Shown here in pieces: positions 1 to 8,720 of a DNA stretch of 64,000 nt. Position 1 is the first letter of the stretch, and each line of letters begins with the position of its first letter. The stretch spans positions 35,352-99,351 of the forward strand of contig RDXN01000048.1 in the NCBI GenBank assembly GCA_004292855.1, read 5' to 3'. The DNA comes from Cytophagales bacterium (GTDB taxonomy: Bacteria; Bacteroidota; Bacteroidia; Cytophagales; Spirosomataceae). Position numbers and translations under genes: made by a program. The notes under the pieces are model-generated. The model did no database searches and was not told where the DNA came from. It worked only from the letters and a program-made list of their open reading frames with translations.

Positions 1-216
1 GAAGGCCATACCGATACCGTGGGTGAGTTCGATGCCAACGTTGAACTGTCGCGCAACCGGGTAAACGAGGTAAAACGGTATATGGTCAGCAAAGGCATCC
101 GTGCCGACCGAATCGAGACCATTGGCTACGGCCCCTCGCGGCCCATCAACACGAACAAAAGCCTTAAAGAAAGACCTGAAAACCGGCGCGTCGAAATGGT
201 GGTTACGAAGTCATGA
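1..216 (+). CDS. OmpA-family peptidoglycan-binding domain protein, C-terminal end (5' truncated by window)
   Basis: Only the last 71 residues are present; the frame is open to base 1. The visible part is the second half of an OmpA/MotB-type domain. It has GHTDTVG near the left edge, then the LSxxR helix, GIxxxRIxxxGYG and a final RRVEMVV strand. These elements bind the diaminopimelate stem of peptidoglycan in the family, so the protein probably tethers the outer membrane to the wall. The N-terminal part, which would separate a barrel protein from a lipoprotein or a TPR-OmpA gliding protein, lies outside the window. Its stop codon overlaps the start of nth (ATGA), so the two are probably co-transcribed. 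Confidence 0.9.
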   Translation, partial: EGHTDTVGEFDANVELSRNRVNEVKRYMVSKGIRADRIETIGYGPSRPINTNKSLKERPENRRVEMVVTKS

Positions 217-875
217 AACCAGACTTCGACCTCGACGTTATCTTGAGCCGCATTGATGAAACTATACGCCCGTACCCCAAAGCCGCCATGTTCGAGTTGG
301 CCGAGCGGGGGTACGGGAGCCTGTTCGAGCAATTGATTTCCTGCATTGTCTCAATCCGTACGCTTGATGAAACGACCATCCCGGTGTCGTTACGGTTGTT
401 TGCCGTGGCTCGCACCCCCGACCAACTAGCCGCTCTCACCCCTGAAAAACTCACCGAAATCCTCTACGGCACCACCTACCCCGACCAGAAGGCATATACC
501 ATGCTGGGGATTGCCCGGAAAATATTGGACGAATTTGGCGGGCAACTCCCTGCCGATTACGACACACTAACCTCGCTGAAAGGCGTGGGGCCGAAGTGCG
601 CGAATCTGGCGTTGGGGGTGGCAACGGGGCAGGCAGCTATCAGCGTCGATGTACACGTGCATCGGGTGGTGAACCGATGGGGCTACGTGCTGGCCAAACA
701 ACCTGAACAAACCCTGAAAGTGCTCGAAACGATGGTCCCCCGCGAACGATGGGTCGATATAAACCGGCTGCTGATGCCGTTTGGCAAGCACATTTGTACG
801 GGAACGTTGCCCAAATGCTTAACCTGCCCGGTGTTGGAATTTTGTGAGCAGGTAGGCGTGGAGCGGCACCGGTAA
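213..875 (+). CDS. nth: Endonuclease III (DNA glycosylase/AP lyase)
   Basis: Base-excision repair enzyme that removes oxidised pyrimidines and cleaves at abasic sites. The helix-hairpin-helix LKGVGPKCAN (about residues 124-133) carries the catalytic lysine. SVDVHVHRV just after it carries the catalytic aspartate. The C-terminus has the family's four-cysteine iron-sulfur loop with C-x6-C-x2-C-x5-C spacing (CTGTLPKCLTCPVLEFC). At 220 residues the length is normal and all key residues are present. The start overlaps the preceding OmpA-family stop by four bases, and the gene converges directly with the glycosyltransferase on the other strand, whose stop is the next base. Confidence 0.95.
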   Translation: MKPDFDLDVILSRIDETIRPYPKAAMFELAERGYGSLFEQLISCIVSIRTLDETTIPVSLRLFAVARTPDQLAALTPEKLTEILYGTTYPDQKAYTMLGIARKILDEFGGQLPADYDTLTSLKGVGPKCANLALGVATGQAAISVDVHVHRVVNRWGYVLAKQPEQTLKVLETMVPRERWVDINRLLMPFGKHICTGTLPKCLTCPVLEFCEQVGVERHR

Positions 876-1703
876 TCAGGCAGTTACCTGCTCAGACTGG
901 TTTGTGAAGGCGGGCCGACCGGGGATGTAATGGCGGAAAAACGAGCCAATTTTCATTTGCAATACACCAAAAACAGCCTCCTTGAAGATTTTTGAGGACA
1001 TTTTAGACGTGCCCTTCGTGCGATCAGTGAAGATAATAGGCACTTCAGCCAGCCGGAACCCGTATTTCCAGCAGGTGAATTTCATCTCGATCTGGAAGGC
1101 ATAGCCCACGAAACGGATGCGATTTTGCATGATCGTTTCGAGTACCCGGCGCGTGTAGCACACAAACCCGGCGGTAGGGTCCATGATGGGCATACCCGTT
1201 ACGAAGCGCACGTACACCCCGGCAAAATACGACATCAACACCCGCCCCATTGGCCAATTGACCACGTTGACGCCCTTGATGTAGCGCGACCCAACCGCAA
1301 CGTCGGCGGGGGGGAGCGGCCGACCTTCGTCGTCGGGGAGGCCTTGGGCGCAGGCGTGGTGGAGCCGGATCAGATCGTTGGGGTTGTGCGAAAAGTCGGC
1401 GTCCATCTCGAAGAAATACTCGTAACCCCGCGCCATGCCCCATTTGAATCCATCGAGATAGGCCGTGCCGAGGCCCAGTTTACCCCGCCGTTCGAGCAGA
1501 TTCAGACGCACGGAGCCGTTGCCCAGCTCAGCCTGTAGGTCGCGTACGACCTGCGCCGTACCGTCGGGCGAGCCATCGTCGACAATTAGCAGGTCGAATG
1601 GGCAGTCGGGGCCATCGTCGCGCAGGGAAAACACCTTGCGGATAATGGCTTCAATATTCTCGATTTCGTTATAGGTCGGGATGACCACTAAGCACTCTCT
1701 CAC
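876..1703 (-). CDS. Family 2 glycosyltransferase, polyprenol-phosphate mannose/glucose synthase type
   Basis: The 275-residue protein begins with the GT-A hallmark VVIPTYNE (residues 6-13), followed by DDGSPDGT (42-49) and the metal-binding DADFSHNP (101-108). KLGLGTAYLDGFKWG between them is characteristic of dolichol/polyprenol-phosphate mannosyltransferases. Such enzymes move a sugar from a nucleotide donor to a lipid phosphate at the inner face of the cytoplasmic membrane. No C-terminal membrane helices are visible, so it is the soluble short form. The start is GTG. It could feed family 39 transferases such as the one at 19.5-21.2 kb, but that link is inference. Confidence 0.88.
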   Translation of the reverse strand: MRECLVVIPTYNEIENIEAIIRKVFSLRDDGPDCPFDLLIVDDGSPDGTAQVVRDLQAELGNGSVRLNLLERRGKLGLGTAYLDGFKWGMARGYEYFFEMDADFSHNPNDLIRLHHACAQGLPDDEGRPLPPADVAVGSRYIKGVNVVNWPMGRVLMSYFAGVYVRFVTGMPIMDPTAGFVCYTRRVLETIMQNRIRFVGYAFQIEMKFTCWKYGFRLAEVPIIFTDRTKGTSKMSSKIFKEAVFGVLQMKIGSFFRHYIPGRPAFTNQSEQVTA

Positions 1704-1779
1704 GACGGTAGGGGCTTTTCTACTTAAACAGAACCCGCCCCAAAGTTCGTCTATTTGTCGTGTTAAAAATTGTTAGAGA

Positions 1780-2823
1780 CTACTTTTTTGCCACCACCAT
1801 CGCCCGGCCCGGAATAGTGCGGTAGTTTATGACTTTGCCTGTTTTTAGCCCGGCCGCTTGCTGCCAGCTTTGAATCTCTGCCACAGAATAGTTGCCAGCC
1901 GTACTCGTCATACCGTAAAACAGGTCCGTAGAGCCGCCAACGAGTTCGGGTTTAGCGTCGGGGTCGGGGCGGATAAACTCGTTGACGATATACGCGCCCC
2001 CCGGTTTCAATGCCCGCGCTACACGTTGAGCCACCGTGCGATTTTGTTCGTCGTTAAAATGGTGCGCCAGGCTCGACATCAGCACCACGTCGTACGTTGC
2101 CGTGCCGAAATCGTCGGTGAGGGCGTTGCCGGGTTTGTGTTGTACACGGTCGCCCAGACCTAGCCGGGCAAGCAGGGGGGCGGCCTGTTCGATGGCTTCG
2201 GGTAGGTCGAGGATGGTCGATTGGAGCGTGGGAATCCGGCGGCAGAGGGCCACCGAATGTTGCCCGTGCGAGCCGCCAATGTCGAGCATGGTGGTGGCCG
2301 TTTTCGGCACCGGTGCCCGCCGACCAAACTCTTTGGCTTCGGTGCCGGTCGCGGCCAACATGGCATTCTGGTAATAGTGCCACTGCTCGGCAGTCAGGTG
2401 GTCGTGGTAATGGATGCCCTTGCCGGTCTGGAGGTACTCGCCCATATGGTCGAGCCATTGCCACATTACGCGGTTGTTGAACAACATCATACCATAGACA
2501 GACTCCGGGTTGTCGCGTAACACCCATTTGCGGGCCGATGCGGTGAGCGCGAACCGTCCGTTCGCAAACCGAAAATAATGCATGGCCGTGAGCAGGCCCA
2601 TCAGTTCGCGGGTCGCTTTGGGGTGCAGCTTGCAGGTTTCGGCAACGCCCTCAACGGTGTCGACTCCAGTGGCAACGGCCTCGAACACACCTTTGTCGGC
2701 GGCTTCGAGCACGGCTTTGCTCATCACGGGCATGATTTGGGCATGGAGCAGGGGCCAGGGAACGATGTCGGCGCGGAGGGCCAGCCATTCGAGGGCATTA
2801 TCGGGCGAGATAGAGAGTTGCAT
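1780..2823 (-). CDS. SAM-dependent O-methyltransferase (family 2, acetylserotonin-O-methyltransferase-like)
   Basis: The 347-residue protein has the two-part layout of plant-type O-methyltransferases. The N-terminal winged-helix dimerisation region is residues 1-110. The C-terminal Rossmann domain has the glycine-rich SAM loop LDIGGSHG at 180-187. PGGAYIVNEF (about 280-290) and a late ASSLAHHF-like stretch match motifs of the family. The substrate cannot be read from the sequence; relatives methylate small phenolic or polyketide hydroxyls. It stands alone on the minus strand with no biosynthetic neighbours. Confidence 0.82.
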   Translation of the reverse strand: MQLSISPDNALEWLALRADIVPWPLLHAQIMPVMSKAVLEAADKGVFEAVATGVDTVEGVAETCKLHPKATRELMGLLTAMHYFRFANGRFALTASARKWVLRDNPESVYGMMLFNNRVMWQWLDHMGEYLQTGKGIHYHDHLTAEQWHYYQNAMLAATGTEAKEFGRRAPVPKTATTMLDIGGSHGQHSVALCRRIPTLQSTILDLPEAIEQAAPLLARLGLGDRVQHKPGNALTDDFGTATYDVVLMSSLAHHFNDEQNRTVAQRVARALKPGGAYIVNEFIRPDPDAKPELVGGSTDLFYGMTSTAGNYSVAEIQSWQQAAGLKTGKVINYRTIPGRAMVVAKK

Positions 2824-2857
2824 TGCTCATACAACCCGAAAAGTAGGGGTTTAGGTT

Positions 2858-3505
2858 TTACCTCACCACTCTATTTAACCCCTGCCAGGCCCAGTCGAGT
2901 TGTTGCTCCATGCGTTCCCAGGCGGCCTCTTTTACAAACGGCCCCGGCTGTTTGGTGGCCTCGTCGTATTGCCGGATCGCCTGAGCGCGGAGCGTGCCGA
3001 AGTCCGAGAAGCGGTCGGGTGGGAGGTTGTAGAGCGCGCTTGCCCAGGCCGCCAGGGCGCGGGCTAGTTCGTCGCCGGTTTTTTTCTGTTGACGAAGCTT
3101 CCAGATAGTTAGCTCAGCGCGGGCCACTTTCTGAGGATCGAACGTCTCGGTGGTGAGGTTCTGCAAGCCGGTATAAAAGTCGACCAGAAGCGGAAGAGCT
3201 GTTTCCAGTTCTGCCGGGGATTTGGCCTCCCGAATCTGTGTTGCCGCCCGACTTGCCGCAAACGCCAGCCCATACGACCGCCAGAAGGAGAGGTCTAACT
3301 GTGCCCGAAGTCCACCCGCCACGCGCCGGTACAACTGAAATGAGCTACCCGACTGGTACGACCGCCAGATGGAGGTTTCGATACTCGCCACGCGGACCGG
3401 CTCGAATTGCCGAATGTTCAGCTTCTGGGGGGTAAGCAGGTCCGTGGCAATCCAGATAAGCAGGGCCGAAAGGGTCAGGAGCCAAAACAGGCGGGATGTT
3501 TTCAT
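2858..3505 (-). CDS. Hypothetical membrane-anchored helical protein
   Basis: I do not recognise a family. The frame stays open upstream to 3697, but the ATG at 3505 is preferred: it opens a classic signal-anchor (MKTSRLFWLLTLSALLIWIATDLL), it sits 19 bases after a TAnnTTTG box, and the longer version would run into the divergent epimerase gene. The remaining 190 residues are rich in Ala, Leu, Arg and Gln and look helical, with no metal or catalytic motif. It was probably exported and held at the outer face of the inner membrane. It is divergently transcribed from the epimerase with overlapping promoters. Confidence 0.7.
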   Translation of the reverse strand: MKTSRLFWLLTLSALLIWIATDLLTPQKLNIRQFEPVRVASIETSIWRSYQSGSSFQLYRRVAGGLRAQLDLSFWRSYGLAFAASRAATQIREAKSPAELETALPLLVDFYTGLQNLTTETFDPQKVARAELTIWKLRQQKKTGDELARALAAWASALYNLPPDRFSDFGTLRAQAIRQYDEATKQPGPFVKEAAWERMEQQLDWAWQGLNRVVR

Positions 3506-3509
3506 GTTA

Positions 3510-3517
3510 TATCTTTG
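3510..3517 (+). promoter_or_regulatory. -7 box (TAnnTTTG) for the aldose epimerase gene
   Basis: TATCTTTG fits the Bacteroidota primary sigma factor -7 consensus and lies 13 bases before the epimerase ATG, implying a very short leader. No convincing -33 TTG was found at the usual distance. Confidence 0.45.
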
Positions 3518-3523
3518 TACGCA

Positions 3524-3531
3524 CAAAAATA
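3524..3531 (-). promoter_or_regulatory. -7 box (TAnnTTTG) for the divergent hypothetical gene
   Basis: Read on the minus strand, TATTTTTG ends 18 bases before the ATG at 3505. It overlaps the first base of the epimerase start codon on the other strand, so the two divergent promoters interlock within about 25 bp. Confidence 0.4.
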
Positions 3532-4394
3532 TGCTTACCAACGACATTCTCTCCGTCAATTTTCGCCCGCAGGGGGCCGAACTAACGTCGATCATCCACA
3601 AACCGACAAACACGGAGCACCTCTGGCAGGGCGACCCCGCCGTTTGGGGGTGGCACGCGCCCAACCTGTTTCCGGTGGTGGGTGGTTGTTTGAACAATCA
3701 GATTGTGGTCGACGGGGTGGCCTACCCGATGGGGCGGCACGGGTTCGCGCGGCAGTCGACGTTCGCGCTTGTCGAACAAACCGACACCCGTGCCCTGTTT
3801 GCGCTGACCAGTTCCGACGAGACCCGAACCGCCTACCCCTACGCGTTTGTGTTCGAGATCGACTACGCCTTAGAAGGTAATTCCTTGTCTGTAACCTACC
3901 GCGTGCGCAACACCGATACCCGAACGGTCTATTTTTCGGTGGGCGCACACCCCGCGTTCAACGTGCCGTTTGGCCCCGGCGAAGCCTACGAGACGTACTA
4001 CCTCGAATTTGAGGAGACCGAGCCGCTTATGACCCATCTGCTCTCCAAAGGCGGCTATTTCACGGGCGAGACCCAACCCGTCCCGACGGAAGAGAATCGC
4101 TTGCCCCTTACCAAACACCTGTTTGATCAGGACGCGCTGGTGTTGAAAAACTTGCGCTCACGGCAGGTGCGTATTCGTAGCCGAAACCATGACCACAGCG
4201 TAACGGTCGCGTTCGACGGATTTCCGTATCTGGGCTTGTGGGCCAAACCCGGTGCCCCGTTCGTGTGTATCGAACCCTGGCTCGGTTGCGCCGACTCGGT
4301 GGGGGAGCCGGTCGAGTTTTCACAGAAAGAACTGATTCAGTCGGTAGCCGTGGGGGCCGTGTTCGAGGCTACGTTTCGGGTTACGGTTGGGTAG
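3531..4394 (+). CDS. Aldose 1-epimerase family protein (LacX-like)
   Basis: Galactose-mutarotase fold enzyme of 287 residues that interconverts sugar anomers. GRHGFARQ (about 66-73) and SVGAHPAFNVPF (about 141-152) hold the conserved arginine and the catalytic histidine. CIEPWLGCAD near the C-terminus supplies the glutamate general base. The chosen ATG at 3531 starts the fold directly; the longer open frame back to 3369 would overlap the divergent gene. No sugar-pathway neighbours are present. The length is typical of the LacX branch rather than of the longer GalM branch. Confidence 0.87.
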   Translation: MLTNDILSVNFRPQGAELTSIIHKPTNTEHLWQGDPAVWGWHAPNLFPVVGGCLNNQIVVDGVAYPMGRHGFARQSTFALVEQTDTRALFALTSSDETRTAYPYAFVFEIDYALEGNSLSVTYRVRNTDTRTVYFSVGAHPAFNVPFGPGEAYETYYLEFEETEPLMTHLLSKGGYFTGETQPVPTEENRLPLTKHLFDQDALVLKNLRSRQVRIRSRNHDHSVTVAFDGFPYLGLWAKPGAPFVCIEPWLGCADSVGEPVEFSQKELIQSVAVGAVFEATFRVTVG

Positions 4395-4418
4395 TAAACT
4401 CGACTGTCGGCAAAACAA

Positions 4419-4445
4419 AAAGCTCCCCCTTGTCGGAGGAGCTTT
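4419..4445 (-). terminator. Rho-independent terminator of the esterase gene
   Basis: The 8-bp stem AAAGCTCC/GGAGCTTT has an 11-base loop. On the minus strand it is followed by a T-rich tract (TTTTGTTTTG), about 115 bases after the esterase stop. There is no T run on the plus strand. Confidence 0.65.
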
Positions 4446-4560
4446 CGGGAAGTACACACAATCACATTGCCGGTAGGGTAGGGAACCGCTGCTATCGAAC
4501 ATGTACGAACAAGCGCAGTTGTAACAGCGAATATATAGACAACGAGGATGGAAACCAAAC

Positions 4561-7089
4561 CTAGCGTTGTAGCATCACCTTCGCGGCCTTTGTGCCACTC
4601 GTTGTCTGTAGCCGAATCAGATACAGGCCGTTAGCCTGATTGCCCAATTCGAGCGTTTCACGCTGCGCTTTACCCGTGCCCACAACGCCCCGCGACTGGA
4701 GAGCCTGCCCGGCGGTGTTCACCACCGACAACGTGGCGCATTGCCCCTCGGTTAGCGTAAACCGGGCAACCACCTGCCCCGATGTGGGGTTGGGACTTAC
4801 CCAAAGACCATCCGTAGCGTCCTCGGCTTGCGTAGCTACCCGGCCACCACCACAGTTGGTGGTGTAGTTTGTGTTGGTTTCGTTGTTACCGGCCTGCCGG
4901 GCGAAAAACGTGAAGCCTGTGTTGTTGCGCTGCCAACTGGGAATCACGAGTTGATTGGTGCTCCAATCCTGCAAGCCGGGTGCCCGGTACTCGATAGCGT
5001 TACCATTGCTGCCGTTGACATTCATGGTCACGGTGCCCGTGCCACAGTTGAGGTTGACGCTCGCAATGCTCAGGCCCGACGACGAGCCACCACCCCCGCC
5101 TGACGGTGGTGGCGGTGTTGGCGACCCGCTACCGCCCAGGCAAATGCGATCATACGTAAAATTACCTTGTTCGCTGCCTTGGATGCGGATGGTATTGGTG
5201 CCCTGAACGAGGTTGATTGTTCTGGATGCCTCGATGCTGGGTGTCCAGCTTGCCGTACCCGCCGGACGCATGGAGTAGGGTGTTCCGTTGACAACCAAAT
5301 CGATGCCCGCCGTACCATCGCCCGACGCGTAACGAATAGAGAAGGTGGTGTTGCCTGCCGTTTGGCCCGTGAACGTGTACTCCATAAACTCGTTACTGTT
5401 GCCGAAACCACCGACGGTTGCACCGTTGGGGGTGCGGTTGCCCCCGCTGTTCTCGTTGCCATTTTTGCACTGCGACGAACCAGAGGGGGGAGTTGGATCT
5501 TCTGGGTATTGAGTGTTGTCAACAACAGAAAATGGGAGATTGACAGCTTGCGTTAAAATGTAATTTCCCTGGCTGTTACGGAGAACTCCTCTTCGTTGGC
5601 CTGAAAGACTTGTCGATATCTCCTGTGTAAAGTTGACAGGATCATTGAGGTCGGCGAAATCACCATCATCTCTGACCCATTGGTATGACTGTGCCTGGGG
5701 TGCGCGGATTACTCCAGACAAGACATCAGCGCATACAGGCAACGTACCCAATTGTTGTGGGGTAATGGCAGGGCTGCTCAAACTGCCGTTGTCGCGAATC
5801 GCTTCAAACCAACGGTTCCCTACAGCAACTAACCCTAAGCCTTTAAAATGCACAGGTTCACCCGCTCCAGTTCTGTGGTACACAGTGTTGTTTGAATTGA
5901 TAGCTTCGTTGCTATCCTTAATGTCATCCGTTGAAGGGCCACCGTAGACTTTATTAGACGCATTTACAACCGCACTTTGACCGCCTGTTACAAAGGCACT
6001 TTCTGAACCCGTGTAGTAGGAGGTGCTGGATACCACCCAGGGAATGCTTAGGTTTTGAATCTTTTGCCTCGTAGCATTAATTACAATGTTGAGCCGGTTA
6101 GCATAATCTGGAGCAGAAAACACCTGCCACTGATTTTCAAGATTATCATCAAGTTTTCCCCAGTTGCTCACTATTGCTCTAGTATCAGTCTCCCCCTGCA
6201 TCCAGAGGATCGCTTTTAGACCGTAAATACTTGAATAATAGTTAACAGCATTTCCCAATAATCCGAATGGCGCACCTGTGCCGAATCTTACCCACCCTCC
6301 AGGAAAAGAAGGATCAAAAACTTTATCCGCTAAAGGAGATTTCGTGTTATTTGTCGAAGCCGCCCATTGTGTGATTGTCGTACCACCCCAGGCGACATTG
6401 TGGAAGGCAATGGGTACGTCGCTTAACTGTGCTAATTGTTGCCCTACCAGAGCCCAGTACCACAGTGAGTTACCTGTTGGTCCAATAAATGAAGAATTGG
6501 ACTGAGCCGATACCATGTTAGAAATAAACATCTGCTTGTTGTTAGGCAGTACTTTTGGATCTGATATCGAAAACTCAGCCTCCTGAAAACGTCGGGGGGA
6601 CACTCGGACACCATCCCATGACTCCGTACCTGAAGCTACATCATTAGGTAAGCCTTGAGCGTTCGATTGCCCAGCAATCAAATAAACATCGCCAACTCCT
6701 ACTCTGTACTTTAAACTTTGTGCCCTTGTTCGGTTGGGCCGGTTGGGGGCTTCGTAGTTGTTCGTGGCTATCACTGTTATTTCGTACCACCCGGCTTCAA
6801 CCTCTGCTTCACCTTGAAAACAAACTCCTGACTGTTGCATGGGAATGGGGATAATGGCTGAACCGGTGGGAGTTCCTTCTTTCACCCTTAACCGCCGTAG
6901 AGATACATCGAGGTCCGTATCGCCATTAATCATAGTTCTGGCGTTGTAAGTGCCAATGACACGAATAACGGCTTTGTTGTTGGCGTTTCGCTGATAAACT
7001 GCCCCTCTCAAAGGATGTGATACGTTAAGTATCTGGGCAGAGATATGCTGTGCTATTAGGCATAGCAATAGCAATAGACGTAGTTTCAT
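4561..7089 (-). CDS. T9SS-exported SGNH esterase (sialate O-acetylesterase-like) with CBM6/35-type module
   Basis: Secreted modular carbohydrate esterase of 842 residues. The order is: signal peptide (1-19); beta-rich N-terminal region (20-130); SGNH/SASA hydrolase with nucleophile block GQSNAQG (140-146), GGTTITQW (about 235-242), WMQGETD (296-302) and a late histidine in VHFKGLG (about 414); carbohydrate-binding beta-sandwich (about 545-652); Pro/Gly linker (about 655-672); cysteine-containing beta region; and a type A T9SS sorting domain from about residue 765 (SPNPTSGQ to GLYLIRLQ to KVMLQR). The family removes acetyl groups from sugars, so it probably deacetylates an external polysaccharide. 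It is the only window protein with a type A sorting domain. A terminator follows it. Confidence 0.88.
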   Translation of the reverse strand: MKLRLLLLLCLIAQHISAQILNVSHPLRGAVYQRNANNKAVIRVIGTYNARTMINGDTDLDVSLRRLRVKEGTPTGSAIIPIPMQQSGVCFQGEAEVEAGWYEITVIATNNYEAPNRPNRTRAQSLKYRVGVGDVYLIAGQSNAQGLPNDVASGTESWDGVRVSPRRFQEAEFSISDPKVLPNNKQMFISNMVSAQSNSSFIGPTGNSLWYWALVGQQLAQLSDVPIAFHNVAWGGTTITQWAASTNNTKSPLADKVFDPSFPGGWVRFGTGAPFGLLGNAVNYYSSIYGLKAILWMQGETDTRAIVSNWGKLDDNLENQWQVFSAPDYANRLNIVINATRQKIQNLSIPWVVSSTSYYTGSESAFVTGGQSAVVNASNKVYGGPSTDDIKDSNEAINSNNTVYHRTGAGEPVHFKGLGLVAVGNRWFEAIRDNGSLSSPAITPQQLGTLPVCADVLSGVIRAPQAQSYQWVRDDGDFADLNDPVNFTQEISTSLSGQRRGVLRNSQGNYILTQAVNLPFSVVDNTQYPEDPTPPSGSSQCKNGNENSGGNRTPNGATVGGFGNSNEFMEYTFTGQTAGNTTFSIRYASGDGTAGIDLVVNGTPYSMRPAGTASWTPSIEASRTINLVQGTNTIRIQGSEQGNFTYDRICLGGSGSPTPPPPSGGGGGSSSGLSIASVNLNCGTGTVTMNVNGSNGNAIEYRAPGLQDWSTNQLVIPSWQRNNTGFTFFARQAGNNETNTNYTTNCGGGRVATQAEDATDGLWVSPNPTSGQVVARFTLTEGQCATLSVVNTAGQALQSRGVVGTGKAQRETLELGNQANGLYLIRLQTTSGTKAAKVMLQR

Positions 7090-7131
7090 CGTCGTAGAGT
7101 TTAAAATGAACAGGAAAAGTTGTGTTATTCG

Positions 7132-8052
7132 TTAAGGCGCGTACTCGTAATAGTAGATTCCAACGTGACCTTGGTCGAAGAGTTGCCCCCAATGTGGATT
7201 CAGCGGTTTACCCGATTGGAAGCGTCGGGTGATGCGACCGTATTTATCGAAAAGATAGCTTACATCAATGGTATACAGATCTCCGTTGTAGCCATCTGAG
7301 TTGTTTAGCCCTGAAAGCAAATGTTTAGTGAAGAGGTTTTTGCTAATGGTGCCATTGTAAGGCTCTAAGTTAGGCTGGTAGTTAGGATAGATAGGCTGAT
7401 AGTCAAGGATGACTCTTCGTTGCCCTATCGGAGCACCTAAATCGGACGAATACTGCATCAAGTTCTCATTTTGAATAATTCTGCTCTGAACATAAGCTGA
7501 GTTGACGAGACGTACGGCAAATCCATTTGCATCATACTCAGCAGTAGTCCGGTCTTCTTGCCTGATGGCTAACCCCTGTTGATTCAATATAAGCGTATCA
7601 CGCCGGGTAGAACTGCGATTGCTGGTTGTACGAAGCAGTATGCGGCTAGCTTCATACGTGTAATAGGTATTGGTCGTGTCCGTCGGGTATTCAGCTTGGT
7701 ACACAGCCCTACGAGCAACCCGCCCCTGTTGATCATAATAATAGGTTGTGATCCTGTCTGTGAAGACATCGACAATGCCACGGTACGATTCAACAGATTC
7801 CCGGTCCAGTAGTAACCCCCCAACACGCGCCGTTTTGTAGACAATACGCGTAATGCGGTTGATGGCTGGTAAAGGGGCGTACGTTGGAAGGGGCGTTGCG
7901 GTCGTCGCACTTGGCGGAGTAGTTGTACTCTGCGGGGTGGTTGTTGAAACAGGGGGAGTAATCGGCGGAATCACCGGTTCCACCGGCTTCCTACACCCCA
8001 ACCCCAACAGCCCCACAAGTGCCAGCACCGATAACAAAGACGACGTTTTCAT
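7132..8052 (-). CDS. Lipoprotein with Pro/Thr-rich stalk and YD-repeat-like body
   Basis: The 306-residue protein starts with a lipoprotein signal ending in LGLGC (Cys at residue 20). A 40-residue linker of Pro, Thr and Ser follows, which would lift the body off the membrane. The body contains motifs such as YYYDQQGRV, YLFDKYGRI and EYDANGF that recall YD/RHS-type or SprB-like text repeats, but there are too few for a firm family call. It probably sits in the outer membrane. It is encoded just upstream of the esterase on the same strand with a 42-bp gap, so the two may share a transcript. Function unknown. Confidence 0.75.
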   Translation of the reverse strand: MKTSSLLSVLALVGLLGLGCRKPVEPVIPPITPPVSTTTPQSTTTPPSATTATPLPTYAPLPAINRITRIVYKTARVGGLLLDRESVESYRGIVDVFTDRITTYYYDQQGRVARRAVYQAEYPTDTTNTYYTYEASRILLRTTSNRSSTRRDTLILNQQGLAIRQEDRTTAEYDANGFAVRLVNSAYVQSRIIQNENLMQYSSDLGAPIGQRRVILDYQPIYPNYQPNLEPYNGTISKNLFTKHLLSGLNNSDGYNGDLYTIDVSYLFDKYGRITRRFQSGKPLNPHWGQLFDQGHVGIYYYEYAP

Positions 8053-8167
8053 ACAACGAATGGATAGTTAAACGAACAAGACAAAGTTGAGAAGGTAATG
8101 CGAATATAATCTACCTACAAAATAGGTATTTACTAGGTAGTTTATAGGTAGAATGAGAAAAGATGTG

Positions 8168-8452
8168 TCAAACCGGCGGTAGATACGTTGCCGCATAGGG
8201 CCGGATAATGGCCATCATTTCGCGGGCGGCCCGCTTGCCGGTATGTATCGTCACGTAGGCAATGTGCCATTTGGTCATAATATTGCGCCGGTGCGTGTCG
8301 ACCGTACATTTTACAATGCTCAGTTTATTACCAATCTCATTGCTGCGCCATCCCTGTAGCGCGAGGGCCAAAATGTAGGCTTCCTGGCCGGTGAGACTGT
8401 GGAAAAATGTCACTACTTCGGAGGGGGAGGCACTTGGTAGAGTTAAGGCCAT
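8168..8452 (-). CDS. Small LuxR-type helix-turn-helix regulator
   Basis: A 94-residue protein made almost only of a LuxR/NarL C-terminal DNA-binding domain. LTGQEAYILALALQGWRSNEIGNKL leads into the recognition helix VKCTVDTHRRNIMTKW. The usual LTPRE is LTGQE, and the usual S-x-x-TV-x-x-H pattern is kept as VKCTVDTH. No receiver or ligand domain is present. The ATG at 8452 is chosen because the longer frame begins with TTG. It is a single gene with a terminator hairpin just upstream that isolates it from the TonB receptor gene. Targets are unknown. Confidence 0.72.
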   Translation of the reverse strand: MALTLPSASPSEVVTFFHSLTGQEAYILALALQGWRSNEIGNKLSIVKCTVDTHRRNIMTKWHIAYVTIHTGKRAAREMMAIIRPYAATYLPPV

Positions 8453-8593
8453 GTTTGTGATGTGTGTAGTTGCTAGTAAATCGGTGGGCAATATATGGAA
8501 TCATGTTGTCAATAGCATGAAGGCTTTATGTGAATGGTAAATAAATAATATTGGCCGTATGGGATCGCTAATGCCCAATTGTAGCCCACAAAA

Positions 8594-8635
8594 AAACCAC
8601 AAGCAAACGGAACAATATCCGTTTGCTTGTGGTTT
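8594..8635 (-). terminator. Strong hairpin terminator after the TonB receptor gene
   Basis: A perfect 18-bp stem (AAACCACAAGCAAACGGA and its complement) with a 6-base loop (ACAATA) ends in a run of T on the minus strand, 86 bases past the receptor stop codon. Confidence 0.85.
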
Positions 8636-8720
8636 CAGTATCAGATAGTTAGAGGTGTATTTTCGCGAAGCCTGATTGGGGTTACCCGGTCGGGCTTCGG
8701 TGTGTAGTGGCAAAACTCGC

